NCBI RefSeq assembly: GCF_028898845.1
Contig: NZ_CP118574.1
Coordinates: 2,728,001 to 2,792,000, forward strand
DNA length: 64,000 nucleotides
Direction: 5' to 3'
DNA from: Streptomyces sp. WZ-12
GTDB taxonomy: Bacteria > Actinomycetota > Actinomycetes > Streptomycetales > Streptomycetaceae
In this document: one piece after another, positions 1 through 9,636 of the stretch
How the letters are laid out: each line of letters starts with the position of its first letter
Numbering within the stretch: the first letter of the stretch is position 1
Position numbers and translations under genes: made by a program
Notes under the pieces: generated by a model
What the model was told of the DNA's origin: nothing
Database searches by the model: none
The model's input: the letters and a program-made list of their open reading frames with translations, nothing else

Positions 1-641
1 GCGTCGGCGCGGGCGAACGTCATGGAGTCGCCCTGGGCTGCAGAGTGGCCCATGATCTCGACCATGTCCGCGAGCCGTTGCTGGATGTCCTCGCGGCCGT
101 GACCGGCGGCGAGGCGGGCGGCGAGCGGCTCGATCGTCCAACGCAGCTCGCACAGCTCGCGGCGCTGGTCGTCGCGCTGCGGCCCGTAGGCGCGCCACTC
201 GATGATGTCGGGGTCGAGGAGGTTCCAGTCGCTGACCGGACGCACCCGGGTGCCCACGTTGGGGCGCGCGCTCACCAGGCCCTTGGCTTCGAGAACGCGC
301 AGGGACTCGCGGACGACGGTGCGGGAGACCTCGAAGCGCTGGCCGATCTCCTCGGGGACGAGCGGACGGTCGGCACCGAGATCACCGGAGACGATCATCT
401 GGCCGAGCTGCTGGACGAGTTGGCCGTGGAGCCCGCGGCCGCGGTTGCCCGCCGCGCGCCGGCCGACCCGGCCGATGTCTGCCTCGGAGCCTTCCCAGAC
501 CGACGAGACGCGCTCTGCGCGGTCCTGGCCGGTGGCGTTGGCGGCGTTGGCGTAGGGGTAGCGGTCAAGCTCGCCGGGGCCTGCGAGGCCGGTGTCGCCG
601 GGGCGAGCCGCGGTCATCATGGTGTGCGCAAGGGTACTCAC
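1..641 (-). CDS. GntR/FadR-family transcriptional regulator (3' end cut by window)
   Basis: Read on the minus strand. Residues about 50-120 form a GntR winged helix-turn-helix (GRGLHGQLVQQLG, then RFEVSRTVVRESLRVLEAKG), followed by the start of an FCD effector domain (PDIIEWRAYGP, LRWTIEPLAARLAAGHG). The C-terminal half of the FCD domain lies outside the window. I chose GTG at 641 because AAAGGA lies just upstream; ATG at 620 or 617 is in frame but has no ribosome binding site. The protein strongly resembles the Streptomyces regulators annotated as the gluconate-operon repressor GntR, but no gluconate gene is in view, so the ligand is unproven. The gene faces away from the window, with a long upstream spacer. 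Confidence 0.9.
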   Translation of the reverse strand, partial: MSTLAHTMMTAARPGDTGLAGPGELDRYPYANAANATGQDRAERVSSVWEGSEADIGRVGRRAAGNRGRGLHGQLVQQLGQMIVSGDLGADRPLVPEEIGQRFEVSRTVVRESLRVLEAKGLVSARPNVGTRVRPVSDWNLLDPDIIEWRAYGPQRDDQRRELCELRWTIEPLAARLAAGHGREDIQQRLADMVEIMGHSAAQGDSMTFARAD

Positions 642-874
642 GCATCCTTTGTCGGCGTCGCTCCGAACGGCCTTGAGGTCTTTGGTGAAAAGCACACGAA
701 AGGGTGATCGCCCGTTATCTCGCAATTGACGCTTTATCGGAAAGAAATGCGCTTTCAGCGGTGAGTTGCGGACAAGGGGTGCCACAACGGGGCCTGGAAT
801 CGGGCGTTTTGGCCGATCAGAGCCGCTGGCCCGTTAGCACGGTGAACACATAAGTGCAGCCGGCGATAAGTCGA

Positions 875-901
875 CAACGCCCCTGTGAGGGGCGGGCGTT
901 G
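875..901. terminator. Hairpin, GC-rich, terminator-like
   Basis: CAACGCCC pairs with GGGCGTTG around a short centre containing CCTGTGAGGGG. There is no T-run, as is usual for Streptomyces intrinsic terminators. The gene it would serve is not clear. Confidence 0.35.
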
Positions 902-1195
902 GGCACGTCAGACCTGCCCCTAGTGTCGCGTTTCGGTCGCTGGCGGGAGGTAGATGGGGTGCGTGGAGGGCAGGGCGAACTCGGCGCGGTGAGTGATGAG
1001 ACTCGCGGTGGCGGACCGGAGTCAGCGGGGCGCATGGACAAGGGAGTTGGTGAGGACGGCACCGTGCGCGTGGTGTTGCCCGGTGAGGGTGAGCGGGGTT
1101 CATGACGTTTCGGTGGGTGCTGAAGTGACTGGTGATCACCAGGGCGCCAAGTCACCGTGAGGAGCGGGCTGCTGAGGCTGGTTGCTTGTTGCTGC

Positions 1196-1231
1196 GCCCC
1201 CGAGGTCACCGAGGACGGTGGCCTCGGGGGC
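1196..1231. terminator. Strong hairpin terminator
   Basis: A 15-bp stem (GCCCCCGAGG... against ...CCTCGGGGGC, one mismatch) closes a 6-nt loop. It lies 200 bp past the stop of the minus-strand Nudix gene (stop at 1433) and can terminate transcription arriving from the right. Confidence 0.6.
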
Positions 1232-1432
1232 AGTTCGTTGACATCGTGGGGAACTGCATGCCGGGGCGGGCCTGATGGTGACTGTGTGACGTAGCAGTTC
1301 CGGTGGACGTTCTGCCGCGGCCGGAAGGCGGCCTGGGGCGCGTTGGTGCGGCGGTTGCGGGCGTGCCTCGATGTCAGGCTGGCCTGTGGCTGGTTGTCGC
1401 CGAGCTACCGGGGTGTGCGCGCGGGTGGTGGG

Positions 1433-2203
1433 TCAGACCTCGGGGCGCAGCATCGGCGGGTTGAGGAGGGTCGCGCCGCCGGCGCGGAAGAGTTGGGCGG
1501 GGCGGCCGCCTTGGCGGGTGGTGGTACCACCGGTGGGAACCAGGAAGCCGGGAGTGCCGGTCACCTTGCGGTGGAAGTTGCGGGGGTCGAGGGCGACGCC
1601 CCAGACCGCCTCGTAGACGCGGCGCAGCTCGCCGACGGTGAACTCCTGTGGGCAGAAGGCCGTGGCGAGCGACGAGTACTCGATCTTCGAGCGGGCGCGT
1701 TCCACTCCGTCGGAGAGGATGCGCCCGTGGTCGAAGGCGAGGGGCGCGGTCAGTTCGCCTTCGCGGGCGTGGGCGTTGCCCTCCTGGCCCAGAAGGGTTT
1801 CGACCGGGGCCCAGCGCGCGCTGTGGGCGTCGCCGCCGGCCCGGGGAGCGGGCAGGTCGGGGGCGAGGACGAGGTGCGCGACGCTGACCACGCGCATGCG
1901 GGGGTCGCGCTTGGGATCGCCGTAGGTGGCGAGTTGTTCGAGGTGCGCGCCGTACGCGGAGGGCGGGGTGCCCTCCGGCGGGTAGGCGTGCAGGCCGGTC
2001 TCCTCGGCGAGTTCCCGGGCGGCCGCCTCCGCCAGGTCCTCGTCACCGCGGACGAATCCGCCGGGCAGGGCCCAGCGGCCCTGGAACGGCGGCTCGCCAC
2101 GGCGCACGGCCAGCGCGCACAGGGCGTGGCGGCGCACGGTGAGCACGACCAGGTCGACGGTGACAGCGAAGGGCGGGAAGGCCGACGGGTCGTAGGGAGG
2201 CAT
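1433..2203 (-). CDS. Nudix-domain transcriptional regulator, NrtR-like
   Basis: The protein has 256 residues. Residues about 8-140 form a Nudix fold ([29 protein letters not shown], here named by its ends GRWALPGG and RELAEETG), with the Nudix box glutamates largely kept. The C-terminal 100 residues look like the winged helix of the NrtR family ([21 protein letters not shown]). Members bind ADP-ribose or related nucleotides and repress their targets, often NAD metabolism genes; the effector here is unknown. I prefer ATG at 2203 because a good -10 (TATGAT) lies 6 nt upstream, implying a leaderless mRNA. ATG at 2254, overlapping the stop of the upstream gene (ATGA), would add 17 residues and give translational coupling. 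Confidence 0.88.
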   Translation of the reverse strand: MPPYDPSAFPPFAVTVDLVVLTVRRHALCALAVRRGEPPFQGRWALPGGFVRGDEDLAEAAARELAEETGLHAYPPEGTPPSAYGAHLEQLATYGDPKRDPRMRVVSVAHLVLAPDLPAPRAGGDAHSARWAPVETLLGQEGNAHAREGELTAPLAFDHGRILSDGVERARSKIEYSSLATAFCPQEFTVGELRRVYEAVWGVALDPRNFHRKVTGTPGFLVPTGGTTTRQGGRPAQLFRAGGATLLNPPMLRPEV

Positions 2204-2235
2204 GTCGCGATCATAGTCGTCCGCCTGACGATAAA
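2204..2235 (-). promoter_or_regulatory. Leaderless promoter with overlapping imperfect palindrome
   Basis: On the minus strand, TATGAT (2215-2210) sits 6 nt before the ATG at 2203. It overlaps an imperfect inverted repeat TATCGTC-AGGCG-GACGACT (2213-2233; 5 of 7 positions symmetric). This arrangement fits an autoregulatory operator for the Nudix regulator. It is an inference from position and symmetry only. Confidence 0.4.
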
Positions 2236-2250
2236 CAGGCGTTGCATCCC

Positions 2251-4356
2251 TCATGACCCCAGTTGCAGACCGTCCGCGGCCTCCTCGACCATGCCCATCC
2301 CGAGCCGGCTGATCCGGACGGCGAAGGGCTGCTCGGCGAGGGTGAGCCCGGTCAGTTGCATCGCGCCGAGCGGGGCGTTGCCAAGTGGACGGACGGCGAC
2401 CGTTCGAGCCGGGACGTCGGGGCGCAAGCCGGCGAGGGCGACGAGTATGTGCACCGCGCCGGCGGCGGCGACGGCTGCGGGGCGGCAGGCCGCCGGATGC
2501 GGGACGGGGACGGCGTTGGCGGTGCGTTGTTCGCCCGCGAACATCTCGGGGAGGCGATGGCCGAAGCTCTCGGCGGCATCGAGGAAGCCCTTGGCGAGGG
2601 CGCCGGCGGCGGCTTCGTGGCCGGCGACGGCCAGCCCGGCGACGGCGACGGCGGTTTCGTGGACGCGGACCGCTCCGCTGCGGTGGCCGAACGGGTTGTA
2701 GCCGCCCTCCTTGGCGCCGAGGCCGCGCAGGCCCCACCCGGTGTCCATGGCGGGACCGCGGAGCAGGCGGGCGAGTCGGTCGGTCTGGGGTGCGTCCAAC
2801 AGGCCGGGGGCGAAGGTTCCGCCGCCGCTCAGGCCGGTGTCGAGGAGGTGGGCGGCGCCGGCGCCGAGGTGCGGTACGGGACGCCCGTCGCCGGTGAGCA
2901 GGGCGGCCGGGCGGCCTCCGGTGCGGTCTTCCAGCCAGAAGTCGGTGCGGAAGCGGGCGCGCAGTTCCGCGGCCCAGTCGCGGAGTGCGGCGGCACCGGG
3001 CGATCCGCAGGCGTCGAGGAGGTCGGCGCCGAGCACCGCGGCGCGATGGGCGTGGGCCTGGGTCTCGCAGCGGTAGGGACCGTCGGGCGCGGGGTCGGGG
3101 AGGTAGCCGCCGCGGCCGCCGCCCCGTGGGTCGGTGGCCGTGCGGAGCCATTGGAGGCAGCGTTCGGCGGCGGGCAGCAGCCGCTCGGTCTCCTGATCGG
3201 GCAGGCCCCAACGGCGGGCCTCGGCAAGGACCACCGGGAAGAGGAGGGTCGCTTCGATGCCGGTGCAGCCGGGCGGAGCGTGCGGGCCGGCGTCTCGGAG
3301 GGAGCCGGGAATTCGGCCGAAATCCGCCCCTGGGGTGGCCTGTTGGGTGCGGGCGAGGGTGCGCAGCGTGCAGGCGGCGAGCCGGGTGCCGAGCGGGAGC
3401 AGCATCCGGGCGGCCCAGAGGGCCTCGGCCGGGGCGAGGCCGCAGCGCCAGGGGAAGCCGCCGGCGACGAAGACGTCTGCGGGCAGGGCTGGGTCGCGGA
3501 CGAGCAGGCCGTGCAGGTCGTCGAGGCTGCCGGCCATGAGGGCGTCGGCGCGGTGGTCGTCGCACTCCAGGCGGGCCGCGGACCATGAGCGCGGCGGCCG
3601 TTCACTGCGGGCGCGAGGCCCGGTGGAGCCGGTGCGCGGGCCGGGGACGGTGACGCGGCCGACCCGACCCGTCGGGGCCTGCGGGCCGCCCGCGTCGTAT
3701 TCCAGGCGGGGTTGGAGTTCGAGCGTGCGGCGGCCGCCGGGCGGTAGGTCCAACTCCCAGCGCAGCAAGCCCGCGGAGGCCAGGGCGTCCTGGGGCGCCG
3801 GGCTGACGGTCACCACCGCATGGGCTCCGCGGCCAGACCAGCGCAGGCCGGATCCGTGGACGGCGGCGCGGAGTTCGGGACCAGGCAGACCCACGGCGAC
3901 GGCCCCGAGGTCCGCCAGATCGGTACCCAGATGGATCTCAACCGGCAGGCGAACAGGCCGGGTTGCACTGCTGTAGAAGGTGATCCGTTCTGTGCCGTCG
4001 GCGAACCGCAACCGTTCCATCCGGATCTCCGGATCCGGCCCACGCTCGCCCGTTCTGCGGACCACGCCGGTGAACCGGGCGCGGTCCGTGGCGAGCAACT
4101 GCCCCTGCACGACGAGTGGTTCACCGCCCGCGGCGCGTACCTCGCAGCGGGCGAGGACCCGACGGCCGTCGCGGTAGCAGCCGTCCAGCCCCTGGCCGGT
4201 CAACTGCCCCGTACTGGACGACACGGCGAGTGATGGCAGGGCCACACAGACCAACATCGCGTGCACGGACTGGGGTTGGGGAATTCGAGCCGGCGGGACG
4301 CGCCGGTCTCCGGTGAGTCGTTGGGCCGGTGAGGTAGTGGGGACGATCCCTGGCAC
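2251..4356 (-). CDS. Glycogen-debranching-like protein (amylo-alpha-1,6-glucosidase family)
   Basis: The protein has 701 residues. An N-terminal beta-rich domain (from [18 protein letters not shown], about residue 38) is followed after about residue 290 by a helical toroid of the six-hairpin glycosidase type ([21 protein letters not shown], named by its ends GGFPW and [48 protein letters not shown], named by GYNPFG). This is the layout of the actinobacterial glycogen debranching family. GTG at 4356 has AGGGAG 8 nt upstream; the frame stays open 95 codons further but without coding character. It probably acts in the cytoplasm on alpha-1,6 glucan branches. Activity is inferred from family, and no other glycogen gene is nearby. 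It lies directly upstream of the Nudix regulator. Confidence 0.85.
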   Translation of the reverse strand: MPGIVPTTSPAQRLTGDRRVPPARIPQPQSVHAMLVCVALPSLAVSSSTGQLTGQGLDGCYRDGRRVLARCEVRAAGGEPLVVQGQLLATDRARFTGVVRRTGERGPDPEIRMERLRFADGTERITFYSSATRPVRLPVEIHLGTDLADLGAVAVGLPGPELRAAVHGSGLRWSGRGAHAVVTVSPAPQDALASAGLLRWELDLPPGGRRTLELQPRLEYDAGGPQAPTGRVGRVTVPGPRTGSTGPRARSERPPRSWSAARLECDDHRADALMAGSLDDLHGLLVRDPALPADVFVAGGFPWRCGLAPAEALWAARMLLPLGTRLAACTLRTLARTQQATPGADFGRIPGSLRDAGPHAPPGCTGIEATLLFPVVLAEARRWGLPDQETERLLPAAERCLQWLRTATDPRGGGRGGYLPDPAPDGPYRCETQAHAHRAAVLGADLLDACGSPGAAALRDWAAELRARFRTDFWLEDRTGGRPAALLTGDGRPVPHLGAGAAHLLDTGLSGGGTFAPGLLDAPQTDRLARLLRGPAMDTGWGLRGLGAKEGGYNPFGHRSGAVRVHETAVAVAGLAVAGHEAAAGALAKGFLDAAESFGHRLPEMFAGEQRTANAVPVPHPAACRPAAVAAAGAVHILVALAGLRPDVPARTVAVRPLGNAPLGAMQLTGLTLAEQPFAVRISRLGMGMVEEAADGLQLGS

Positions 4357-4462
4357 GCTCTGCGCTCCCTGGTGAGGTCGGGGCTCCGTACGGCCTGCGC
4401 CACCAAGCTGAACGGTACGGCCGGCGCCCAGGTCACGCCGACCGCGCCCCATCTCCTCGCGG

Positions 4463-5995
4463 TCACCGCCGACTTCGGTCACCACCCCGTCCCGCTCGGC
4501 GACTGCCCGAGGCTCCGGTCGTGCGGGAACCGGGGCCCGTGCCGCCGCGTGGGCCGCGGGGACGGGCGGTGCCTCCCGGGCGTGACGGTGTCGCTCGCTG
4601 CGCCGGCCGTCGCCGGCCCGGTGGCGTCGCCTCGGCAGCACCGGTGTCCTCGGCCTCCTCCCGCTGCTCGCGCAGGCAGCGGCGCAACGGCTCAGGATCC
4701 AGGCCCTCGTTGATGGCGCGGTGCAGCAACTGGGCGAAGACGCAGTCGGGATCGACGGTCACGGCCCGGCTGAGGGCCACGCGCGCGGAGGGACCGTCCG
4801 CCATGGACCAGCAGACCCAGCCGGCGAGGGTCAGGGGCGCCGCGGCGTGCTCGGCGTAGCCGCCGGTGCAGCGGCGGGCGAGGGCGCGCCAGACCCGGAG
4901 GGCCGCCGCGGCCTCGGGGCCGTCCATCCATTCCGCGGCCCGGTCACGGGTGGTGCGGTCCTGGAGGCCCAGGATGAGGGTGGCGGCCTCGGCGTCGGTG
5001 ATCAGCGCGTCGTCGCAGGCGTCCCGGGCGCGGTTGCTGCCGGCGGGAGTGTCCTGGCGGAACCGGTGGATCATCGCGGCGGCCAGTTCGAGGGTGTCCC
5101 GTTGGACGGCGGAGGCGCCGTCCGGTCGGAACATCCGCGGCAGCAGTTCGGCGGCCGCGTCGTCCAGGGCCTTCTCTTGGTCGGCGCCGCGCGGTCCGGT
5201 GCGGGGCGCCAGGCGGGCCTCCATCTCCTTGAGGGAGCCGCGCACCTGCATGCCGGCATAGGAGGCGGCCGCGGCCATCACGGACGTGCCGGGCAGGAGC
5301 AGGGGTGTGCCGTCGGCGGGGCAGCAGCGGTAGTCGGGGCAACAGTAGGACCAGAAGCGGCCGTTGGAGAGGAAGAGGGCTTCGAGGACCGGGACGTCCA
5401 GGGCACCGCAGGCGGTGCGCAGTCGCTGGGCCAGGGGCCGGAGGCGCTCCTTGACGTCCCGGCCGCTCTCCCCCGGGGCCGGTTCCTGACAGAGGAAGAC
5501 GAGGATGCCGACGAGGCTTCCGGAGCGCTTGCGGGCGCCGGTGATCAGGCAGTCGGCGAGTTGGTCGCTGACATCGGGCCAGTGGGACGGGTCGGTGGGG
5601 ATGCCGAGGCGGAGCCGGCCGCCGAACCGGGCGCGCTCGCCGTGCAGGGCGACCATCACGATGCTGTCGTCCGGGTAGAAGCCGAGGAGGTATGGCAGCG
5701 CGTCGGCGAGGTCCGCGGGGCCGCGGAGGGTGACCTGCGGCTCGGTGGGCGGGCTCGCGGCCGGGCCGGTGGAGCCGGGCGGTGCTGCGGGCGCCGGGGC
5801 GTCGCCGGGGGCGGTCGGGTCGGTGGGCCGGCCGTCGGCGCCGCAGGAGAGGGTGGGGCCGGGCGGGTCGTAGGGGGTGGGCGGGGTGCCGGCGGGACCG
5901 GCGTCGTGGTGGTCGGGATCAATGTGGTCGGCGTTGTGGCCGTGGGTCTGGGGGGCGTCGTTGCTGGACTCGTGCGGTTCGCTGTGCGGATTCAT
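4463..5995 (-). CDS. DUF4192 domain-containing protein
   Basis: The protein has 510 residues. The first 75 are Pro/Asp/His-rich and probably disordered. The DUF4192 domain starts at VTLRGPADLADALPYLLGFYPDDSIVMVAL (named by its ends VTLRGP and DSIVMVAL) and runs to about residue 450. It includes RFWSYCCPDYRCCPADGTPL (a cysteine cluster) and an alpha-helical repeat part with VLRVW-type helices and FAQLLHRAINEGLDP. The tail is Arg/Gly/Pro-rich and basic. The family is confined to actinobacteria and has no established function. ATG at 5995 is preceded by GGGA about 10 nt away. The gene is divergent from recQ, with paired DnaA-like boxes in the 124-bp gap. Confidence 0.9.
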   Translation of the reverse strand: MNPHSEPHESSNDAPQTHGHNADHIDPDHHDAGPAGTPPTPYDPPGPTLSCGADGRPTDPTAPGDAPAPAAPPGSTGPAASPPTEPQVTLRGPADLADALPYLLGFYPDDSIVMVALHGERARFGGRLRLGIPTDPSHWPDVSDQLADCLITGARKRSGSLVGILVFLCQEPAPGESGRDVKERLRPLAQRLRTACGALDVPVLEALFLSNGRFWSYCCPDYRCCPADGTPLLLPGTSVMAAAASYAGMQVRGSLKEMEARLAPRTGPRGADQEKALDDAAAELLPRMFRPDGASAVQRDTLELAAAMIHRFRQDTPAGSNRARDACDDALITDAEAATLILGLQDRTTRDRAAEWMDGPEAAAALRVWRALARRCTGGYAEHAAAPLTLAGWVCWSMADGPSARVALSRAVTVDPDCVFAQLLHRAINEGLDPEPLRRCLREQREEAEDTGAAEATPPGRRRPAQRATPSRPGGTARPRGPRGGTGPGSRTTGASGSRRAGRGGDRSRR

Positions 5996-6035
5996 GGCTC
6001 GAAGATCCCGCGGTCGAGCGGCTTTCCGCGACCCC

Positions 6036-6068
6036 TGTGGATAACTCGCGGCTTCACGGTTCTCCACA
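6036..6068. promoter_or_regulatory. Two DnaA-box-like sites in inverted orientation
   Basis: TGTGGATAA (6036-6044) is the reverse complement of the classic TTATCCACA box. TTCTCCACA (6060-6068) fits the looser Streptomyces consensus in the other orientation. They lie in the divergent DUF4192/recQ promoter region. Isolated boxes outside oriC may titrate DnaA or allow it to regulate transcription; no function is shown here. Confidence 0.4.
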
Positions 6069-6119
6069 GCCCGCGGCGGGGGTTCGCGCGATGTCAGTGG
6101 CATCGGGTTGCATGGGGGC

Positions 6120-8285
6120 ATGAGCAACGAAGACCTGCGTGCCGCGGCCGATGCCGTCCTTCGCCGACTCGTCGGGGATCCCGACGGGGCGGCCCGACTG
6201 CGTGAAGACCAGTGGCGGGCGATCGAGGCGCTGGTCGCCGAGCACCGGCGGGCCCTGGTCGTGCAGCGCACCGGCTGGGGCAAGTCGGCGGTCTACTTCG
6301 TCGCGACGGCGCTGCTGCGGGAGCGCGGCAGCGGGCCGACGGTGATCGTCTCTCCGCTGCTCGCGCTGATGCGCAACCAGGTCGAGGCGGCCGCGCGGGC
6401 CGGCATCCGGGCGCGCACCATCAACTCCGCCAACACCGAGGAGTGGGACACCGTCCAGGCCGAGGTGGCGGCCGGCGAGGTCGACGTCCTGCTGGTGAGC
6501 CCGGAGCGGCTCAACAACCCCGACTTCCGTGATCAGGTGCTGCCCAAGCTGGCGGCGGCCACCGGGCTGCTGGTGGTGGACGAGGCACACTGCATCTCCG
6601 ATTGGGGCCATGACTTCCGCCCGGACTACCGGCGGCTGCGCACGATGCTGGCCGACCTCCCGCCCGGCGTTCCGGTGCTCGCGACGACCGCGACGGCCAA
6701 TGCCCGGGTGACGGCCGATGTCGCCGAGCAGTTGGGGACGGGCGAGGGCACCGCGGAGGCCCTGGTGCTGCGCGGTCCGCTGGATCGGGAGAGCCTGAGC
6801 CTGGCCGTGCTGCCGTTGCCGGACGCCGCGCACCGGCTCGCCTGGCTCGCGGACCATCTGGACGAACTGCCCGGCTCGGGGATCATCTACACGCTCACCG
6901 TCGCGGCCGCCGAGGAGGTCACCGCGTTCCTGCGGCACCGGGGTCATGTGGTCGCGTCGTACACCGGCAAGACGGAGAACGCCGACCGCCAGCAGGCCGA
7001 GGACGATCTGCTGGCCAACCGGGTCAAGGCGCTGGTGGCCACGTCCGCGCTGGGGATGGGGTTCGACAAGCCCGACCTGGGGTTCGTGGTGCACCTGGGT
7101 TCGCCGTCGTCGCCGATCGCGTACTACCAGCAGGTGGGTCGGGCCGGCCGCGGTGTCGAGCACGCCGAGGTGTTGTTGTTGCCGGGCCGGGAGGACGAGG
7201 CGATCTGGAAGTACTTCGCCTCGCTGGCGTTCCCGCCGGAGGAGCAGGTGCGGCGGACGCTGGACGTACTGGCGGCGGCGGGGCGGCCGGTGTCGCTGCC
7301 CGCGCTGGAGCCGCAGGTCGAACTCCGGCGCTCCCGCCTGGAGATCATGCTCAAGGTGCTCGATGTGGACGGTGCCGTTCAGCGGGTGAAGGGCGGTTGG
7401 ACGTCGACCGGCCGGCCGTGGGCGTACGACGCGGAGCGCTATGCCTGGGTGGCGCGGCAGCGGGAGGCCGAGCAGCAGGCGATGCGGGAGTACGCGGCGG
7501 CGTCCGGGTGCCGGATGGAGTTCCTGCGGCGGCAGTTGGACGACGAAGCGGCGGCCCCGTGCGGCCGGTGCGACAACTGCGCGGGACCGCGGTTCACGGC
7601 CGAGGTGTCCGCCGGATCGCTGGACGCGGCCCGCGGCGAACTGGGCCGCCCCGGTGTGGAGGTGGAGCCGCGGCGGATGTGGCCCACGGGGCTGCCGGCC
7701 GTAGGGGTCGACCTCAAGGGCCGGATCCCGGCAGGCGAACTGGCCTCGACGGGACGGGCGTTGGGGCGGTTGTCGGACATCGGGTGGGGCAATCGCCTGC
7801 GGCCGATGCTCGCCCCGCAGGCGCCGGACGGGCCGGTGTCCGACGATGTGGCGGCCGCGGTGGTGACGGTGTTGGCGGATTGGGCGAAGGGGCCCGGGGG
7901 TTGGGCTTCGGGCACGGCGGACGCCGCGGCGCGCCCGGTGGGCGTGGTCTGTCTCGGCTCGCACAGCCGCCCGCAGTTGATCCGCTCGCTCGCCGAACGG
8001 ATCGCCACGGTGGGCCGGATGCCGTTCCTGGGCACGGTGGCCTCGCTCGACGACGGCCCGGGGCCGAGGGTTCCGCGGAGCAACAGCGCCCAGCGGCTGC
8101 GGGCCCTGCACAGCGCGCTGTCGCTCTCTCCGGAGCTGGCGGAGGCGCTGGCGTCGGCGAACGGCCCGGTGCTCCTGGTGGATGACTATGCCGACACGGG
8201 CTGGACGTTGGCGGTGGCCGCCCGGCTGTTGCGGAGGGCCGGTGCCGGCGCGGTGTTCCCACTAGTTCTGGCCGTGCAGGGCTAG
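6120..8285 (+). CDS. recQ: RecQ-family DNA helicase with C-terminal phosphoribosyltransferase domain
   Basis: The protein has 721 residues. Residues about 25-210 carry helicase motifs I (QRTGWGKSA) and II ([15 protein letters not shown]). Motif VI is in [12 protein letters not shown] RecQ zinc site (ASGCRMEF, then CGRCDNC, four cysteines) lies near residue 480. Unlike classic RecQ, there is no HRDC domain. The last 200 residues form a PRTase-type fold with a textbook PRPP loop ([13 protein letters not shown], about residues 685-697). ATP-dependent 3'-5' unwinding is expected; the role of the PRTase part is unknown. ATG at 6120 has GGGGG close upstream; a TTG 12 nt earlier is the alternative. 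Confidence 0.93.
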   Translation: MSNEDLRAAADAVLRRLVGDPDGAARLREDQWRAIEALVAEHRRALVVQRTGWGKSAVYFVATALLRERGSGPTVIVSPLLALMRNQVEAAARAGIRARTINSANTEEWDTVQAEVAAGEVDVLLVSPERLNNPDFRDQVLPKLAAATGLLVVDEAHCISDWGHDFRPDYRRLRTMLADLPPGVPVLATTATANARVTADVAEQLGTGEGTAEALVLRGPLDRESLSLAVLPLPDAAHRLAWLADHLDELPGSGIIYTLTVAAAEEVTAFLRHRGHVVASYTGKTENADRQQAEDDLLANRVKALVATSALGMGFDKPDLGFVVHLGSPSSPIAYYQQVGRAGRGVEHAEVLLLPGREDEAIWKYFASLAFPPEEQVRRTLDVLAAAGRPVSLPALEPQVELRRSRLEIMLKVLDVDGAVQRVKGGWTSTGRPWAYDAERYAWVARQREAEQQAMREYAAASGCRMEFLRRQLDDEAAAPCGRCDNCAGPRFTAEVSAGSLDAARGELGRPGVEVEPRRMWPTGLPAVGVDLKGRIPAGELASTGRALGRLSDIGWGNRLRPMLAPQAPDGPVSDDVAAAVVTVLADWAKGPGGWASGTADAAARPVGVVCLGSHSRPQLIRSLAERIATVGRMPFLGTVASLDDGPGPRVPRSNSAQRLRALHSALSLSPELAEALASANGPVLLVDDYADTGWTLAVAARLLRRAGAGAVFPLVLAVQG

Positions 8286-8558
8286 TTGATGTCGAGGGGG
8301 TGGTTCTGATGGGGGTGGACGGGAAGGAAGGGGTGCCCGGGCATCAGAGGCGGTTGCGACGGGCAGGGATGCCGGTGACGCGGCGGATATTTCCGGCCGG
8401 CCGCGGCGAACTGCTCGTTGCCGCATGCCTGTACGAGCCGCGAGAATGGGAAGTGCTTCCCGGTGTCCGGCCGTTCGCGGTCCGCTTGGGGCGTGCCGTG
8501 GTGCGCCGGTGCGACGGGACGCGGCCCGTAGCGCGGACGCGTAGACGAAGGGAGGACG

Positions 8559-9413
8559 ATGACCTTCGGATTCGCCCGGCCCCCGCAAGAACCGCCGCCC
8601 GAGTCGGACGGCTCCAGCGCCCGAGGGGGGCGACTGCTGGAGTTGGCGGAGTGGGCCTCGGCCGGAATTCCGTTGCTGCGCGCGCCCCGTGAGGTGGTCG
8701 CCGATCTGTACGCCCGTCATCTTCCGGGGACCGGCACGGTGATCGTGGCGGTGTTGGACCCCCAAGAACGAGTCATCGCCAGCGCGTCGTTCGGCGAGCC
8801 GGCGATGGCCCCGGACGGCTGGGCGTACCGCAATGCGCTGTTGGCGCAGCTTCGCCGGATCATCCCGCACGATCTGCGACTGCGCGTTCCGGCCCGGACG
8901 GCGGTGTTGCTCCACTCCCGGGAGGGTGAGCCCCGTTGGACGGAGGCGGACGGCGCCTGGATGTGGGGCCTGCGGGACGCCTGCACCCTGCACGGGCTCC
9001 GCTGCGGGGCGTACATCGCGCTGACCCGGGACCGTTGGCAGGTGGTGGGCGAGGGGCGGGGTGGGCGGCTGCCCAGGGCGCCCTCCCCCACGAAGCGCAA
9101 GGTCGGGTCGGACGCGGCGCGGAGCGGCCCTCGCCACGAGGCGTCCGACGGGGACGGTGCGTTGGATGTCACCACTGGGGCGTCCGCCCCGGAGGGCATC
9201 GTTCCCTCAGGCGCCGCGCCCCCACAAGTCCCGCGGTCCGAGGGGCAGTCCGTTGCCCAGGGGCTGCCGGTCGGCCCGGGCCCGGTGACCCCTCAGCGCG
9301 TCCCGGCGGTGCGGGCGGCGACGCCGGGCGAGCAGCCACGCAATGTCCGGGGCACGCCCCGGCGTTCGGGCGGCGGTGCGACGGAAACGCGCCGGCGCAC
9401 GGTGGTGCGCTAG
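8559..9413 (+). CDS. Conserved Streptomyces hypothetical protein next to recQ
   Basis: The protein has 284 residues with a good ribosome binding site (GGGAGG, then ACG, then ATG). The N-terminal 165 residues look like a compact alpha/beta domain: LELAEWASAGIPLLRAPREV, GTVIVAVLDPQERVIASASFG and LRDACTLHGLRCGAYIALTRD. The rest is Pro/Arg/Gly-rich and probably disordered. I do not recognise a characterised family. The core fold resembles the JAB/nuclease-like domains of recombination-associated proteins only in general layout. The stop codon TAG is inside the left arm of the palindromic element at 9409, so the native C-terminus may have been altered by that insertion. Confidence 0.8.
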   Translation: MTFGFARPPQEPPPESDGSSARGGRLLELAEWASAGIPLLRAPREVVADLYARHLPGTGTVIVAVLDPQERVIASASFGEPAMAPDGWAYRNALLAQLRRIIPHDLRLRVPARTAVLLHSREGEPRWTEADGAWMWGLRDACTLHGLRCGAYIALTRDRWQVVGEGRGGRLPRAPSPTKRKVGSDAARSGPRHEASDGDGALDVTTGASAPEGIVPSGAAPPQVPRSEGQSVAQGLPVGPGPVTPQRVPAVRAATPGEQPRNVRGTPRRSGGGATETRRRTVVR

Positions 9414-9556
9414 GGCGCTTCTGACGGATCTCCGTGGCGGAAGGAGCGGCGTCTGGCGCGTGCGATCGCAAGGCGCCGGGATGTCGTCATAGCGGAGCTA
9501 TAGGGACATGTCGGCAACGCCGCGACGCCACGGAGATCCGTCAGAAGCGCCCTAGC
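9409..9556. repeat. MITE-like palindromic element with 31-bp perfect terminal inverted repeats
   Basis: The arms at 9409-9439 and 9526-9556 are perfect reverse complements over 31 bp; they begin GCTAGGGCGCTTCTGACGG. The 86-bp centre has no reading frame but contains smaller hairpins, such as ATAGC-GGA-GCTAT at about 9489-9501. CTA/TAG flanks both ends, compatible with a TA or CTAG target duplication. Size, perfect arms and lack of coding fit a non-autonomous element (MITE) mobilised by an insertion-sequence transposase in trans. It may also act as a bidirectional terminator between the convergent genes on either side. Confidence 0.7.
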
Positions 9557-9636
9557 TGTATTGCCCTGAGGTGTCCGGGCGCGCGAACGAGCCCGACCGG
9601 CCATGAGGCCGGCGGGCCGTGTCGGGCTGATGGTGG

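Larger units (their letters stand above)
642..1432. other. 790-bp spacer without a convincing gene
   Basis: The open frames here (for example minus 834-1139 and plus 854-1105) encode Pro/Arg/His-rich strings with no family signature or good ribosome binding site. The stretch holds the promoter side of the GntR gene (AT-richer around 715-760), a hairpin at 875-901 and a strong terminator at 1196-1231. A second weak inverted repeat (CAGTTC/GGAACTG) follows at about 1231-1257. It could hide a small RNA between 700 and 1200, but nothing specific supports one. Confidence 0.5.

Noticed and set aside
1433..3586. A 717-codon minus-strand frame with Arg/Pro-rich N-terminus
   Set aside because: Its first two thirds lie antisense-frame to the debranching enzyme gene and are a GC-bias shadow; only the Nudix part is real.
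8300..8692. 130-codon plus-strand frame before the gene at 8559
   Set aside because: Overlaps the start of the better supported gene by 134 bp and has no family signature.
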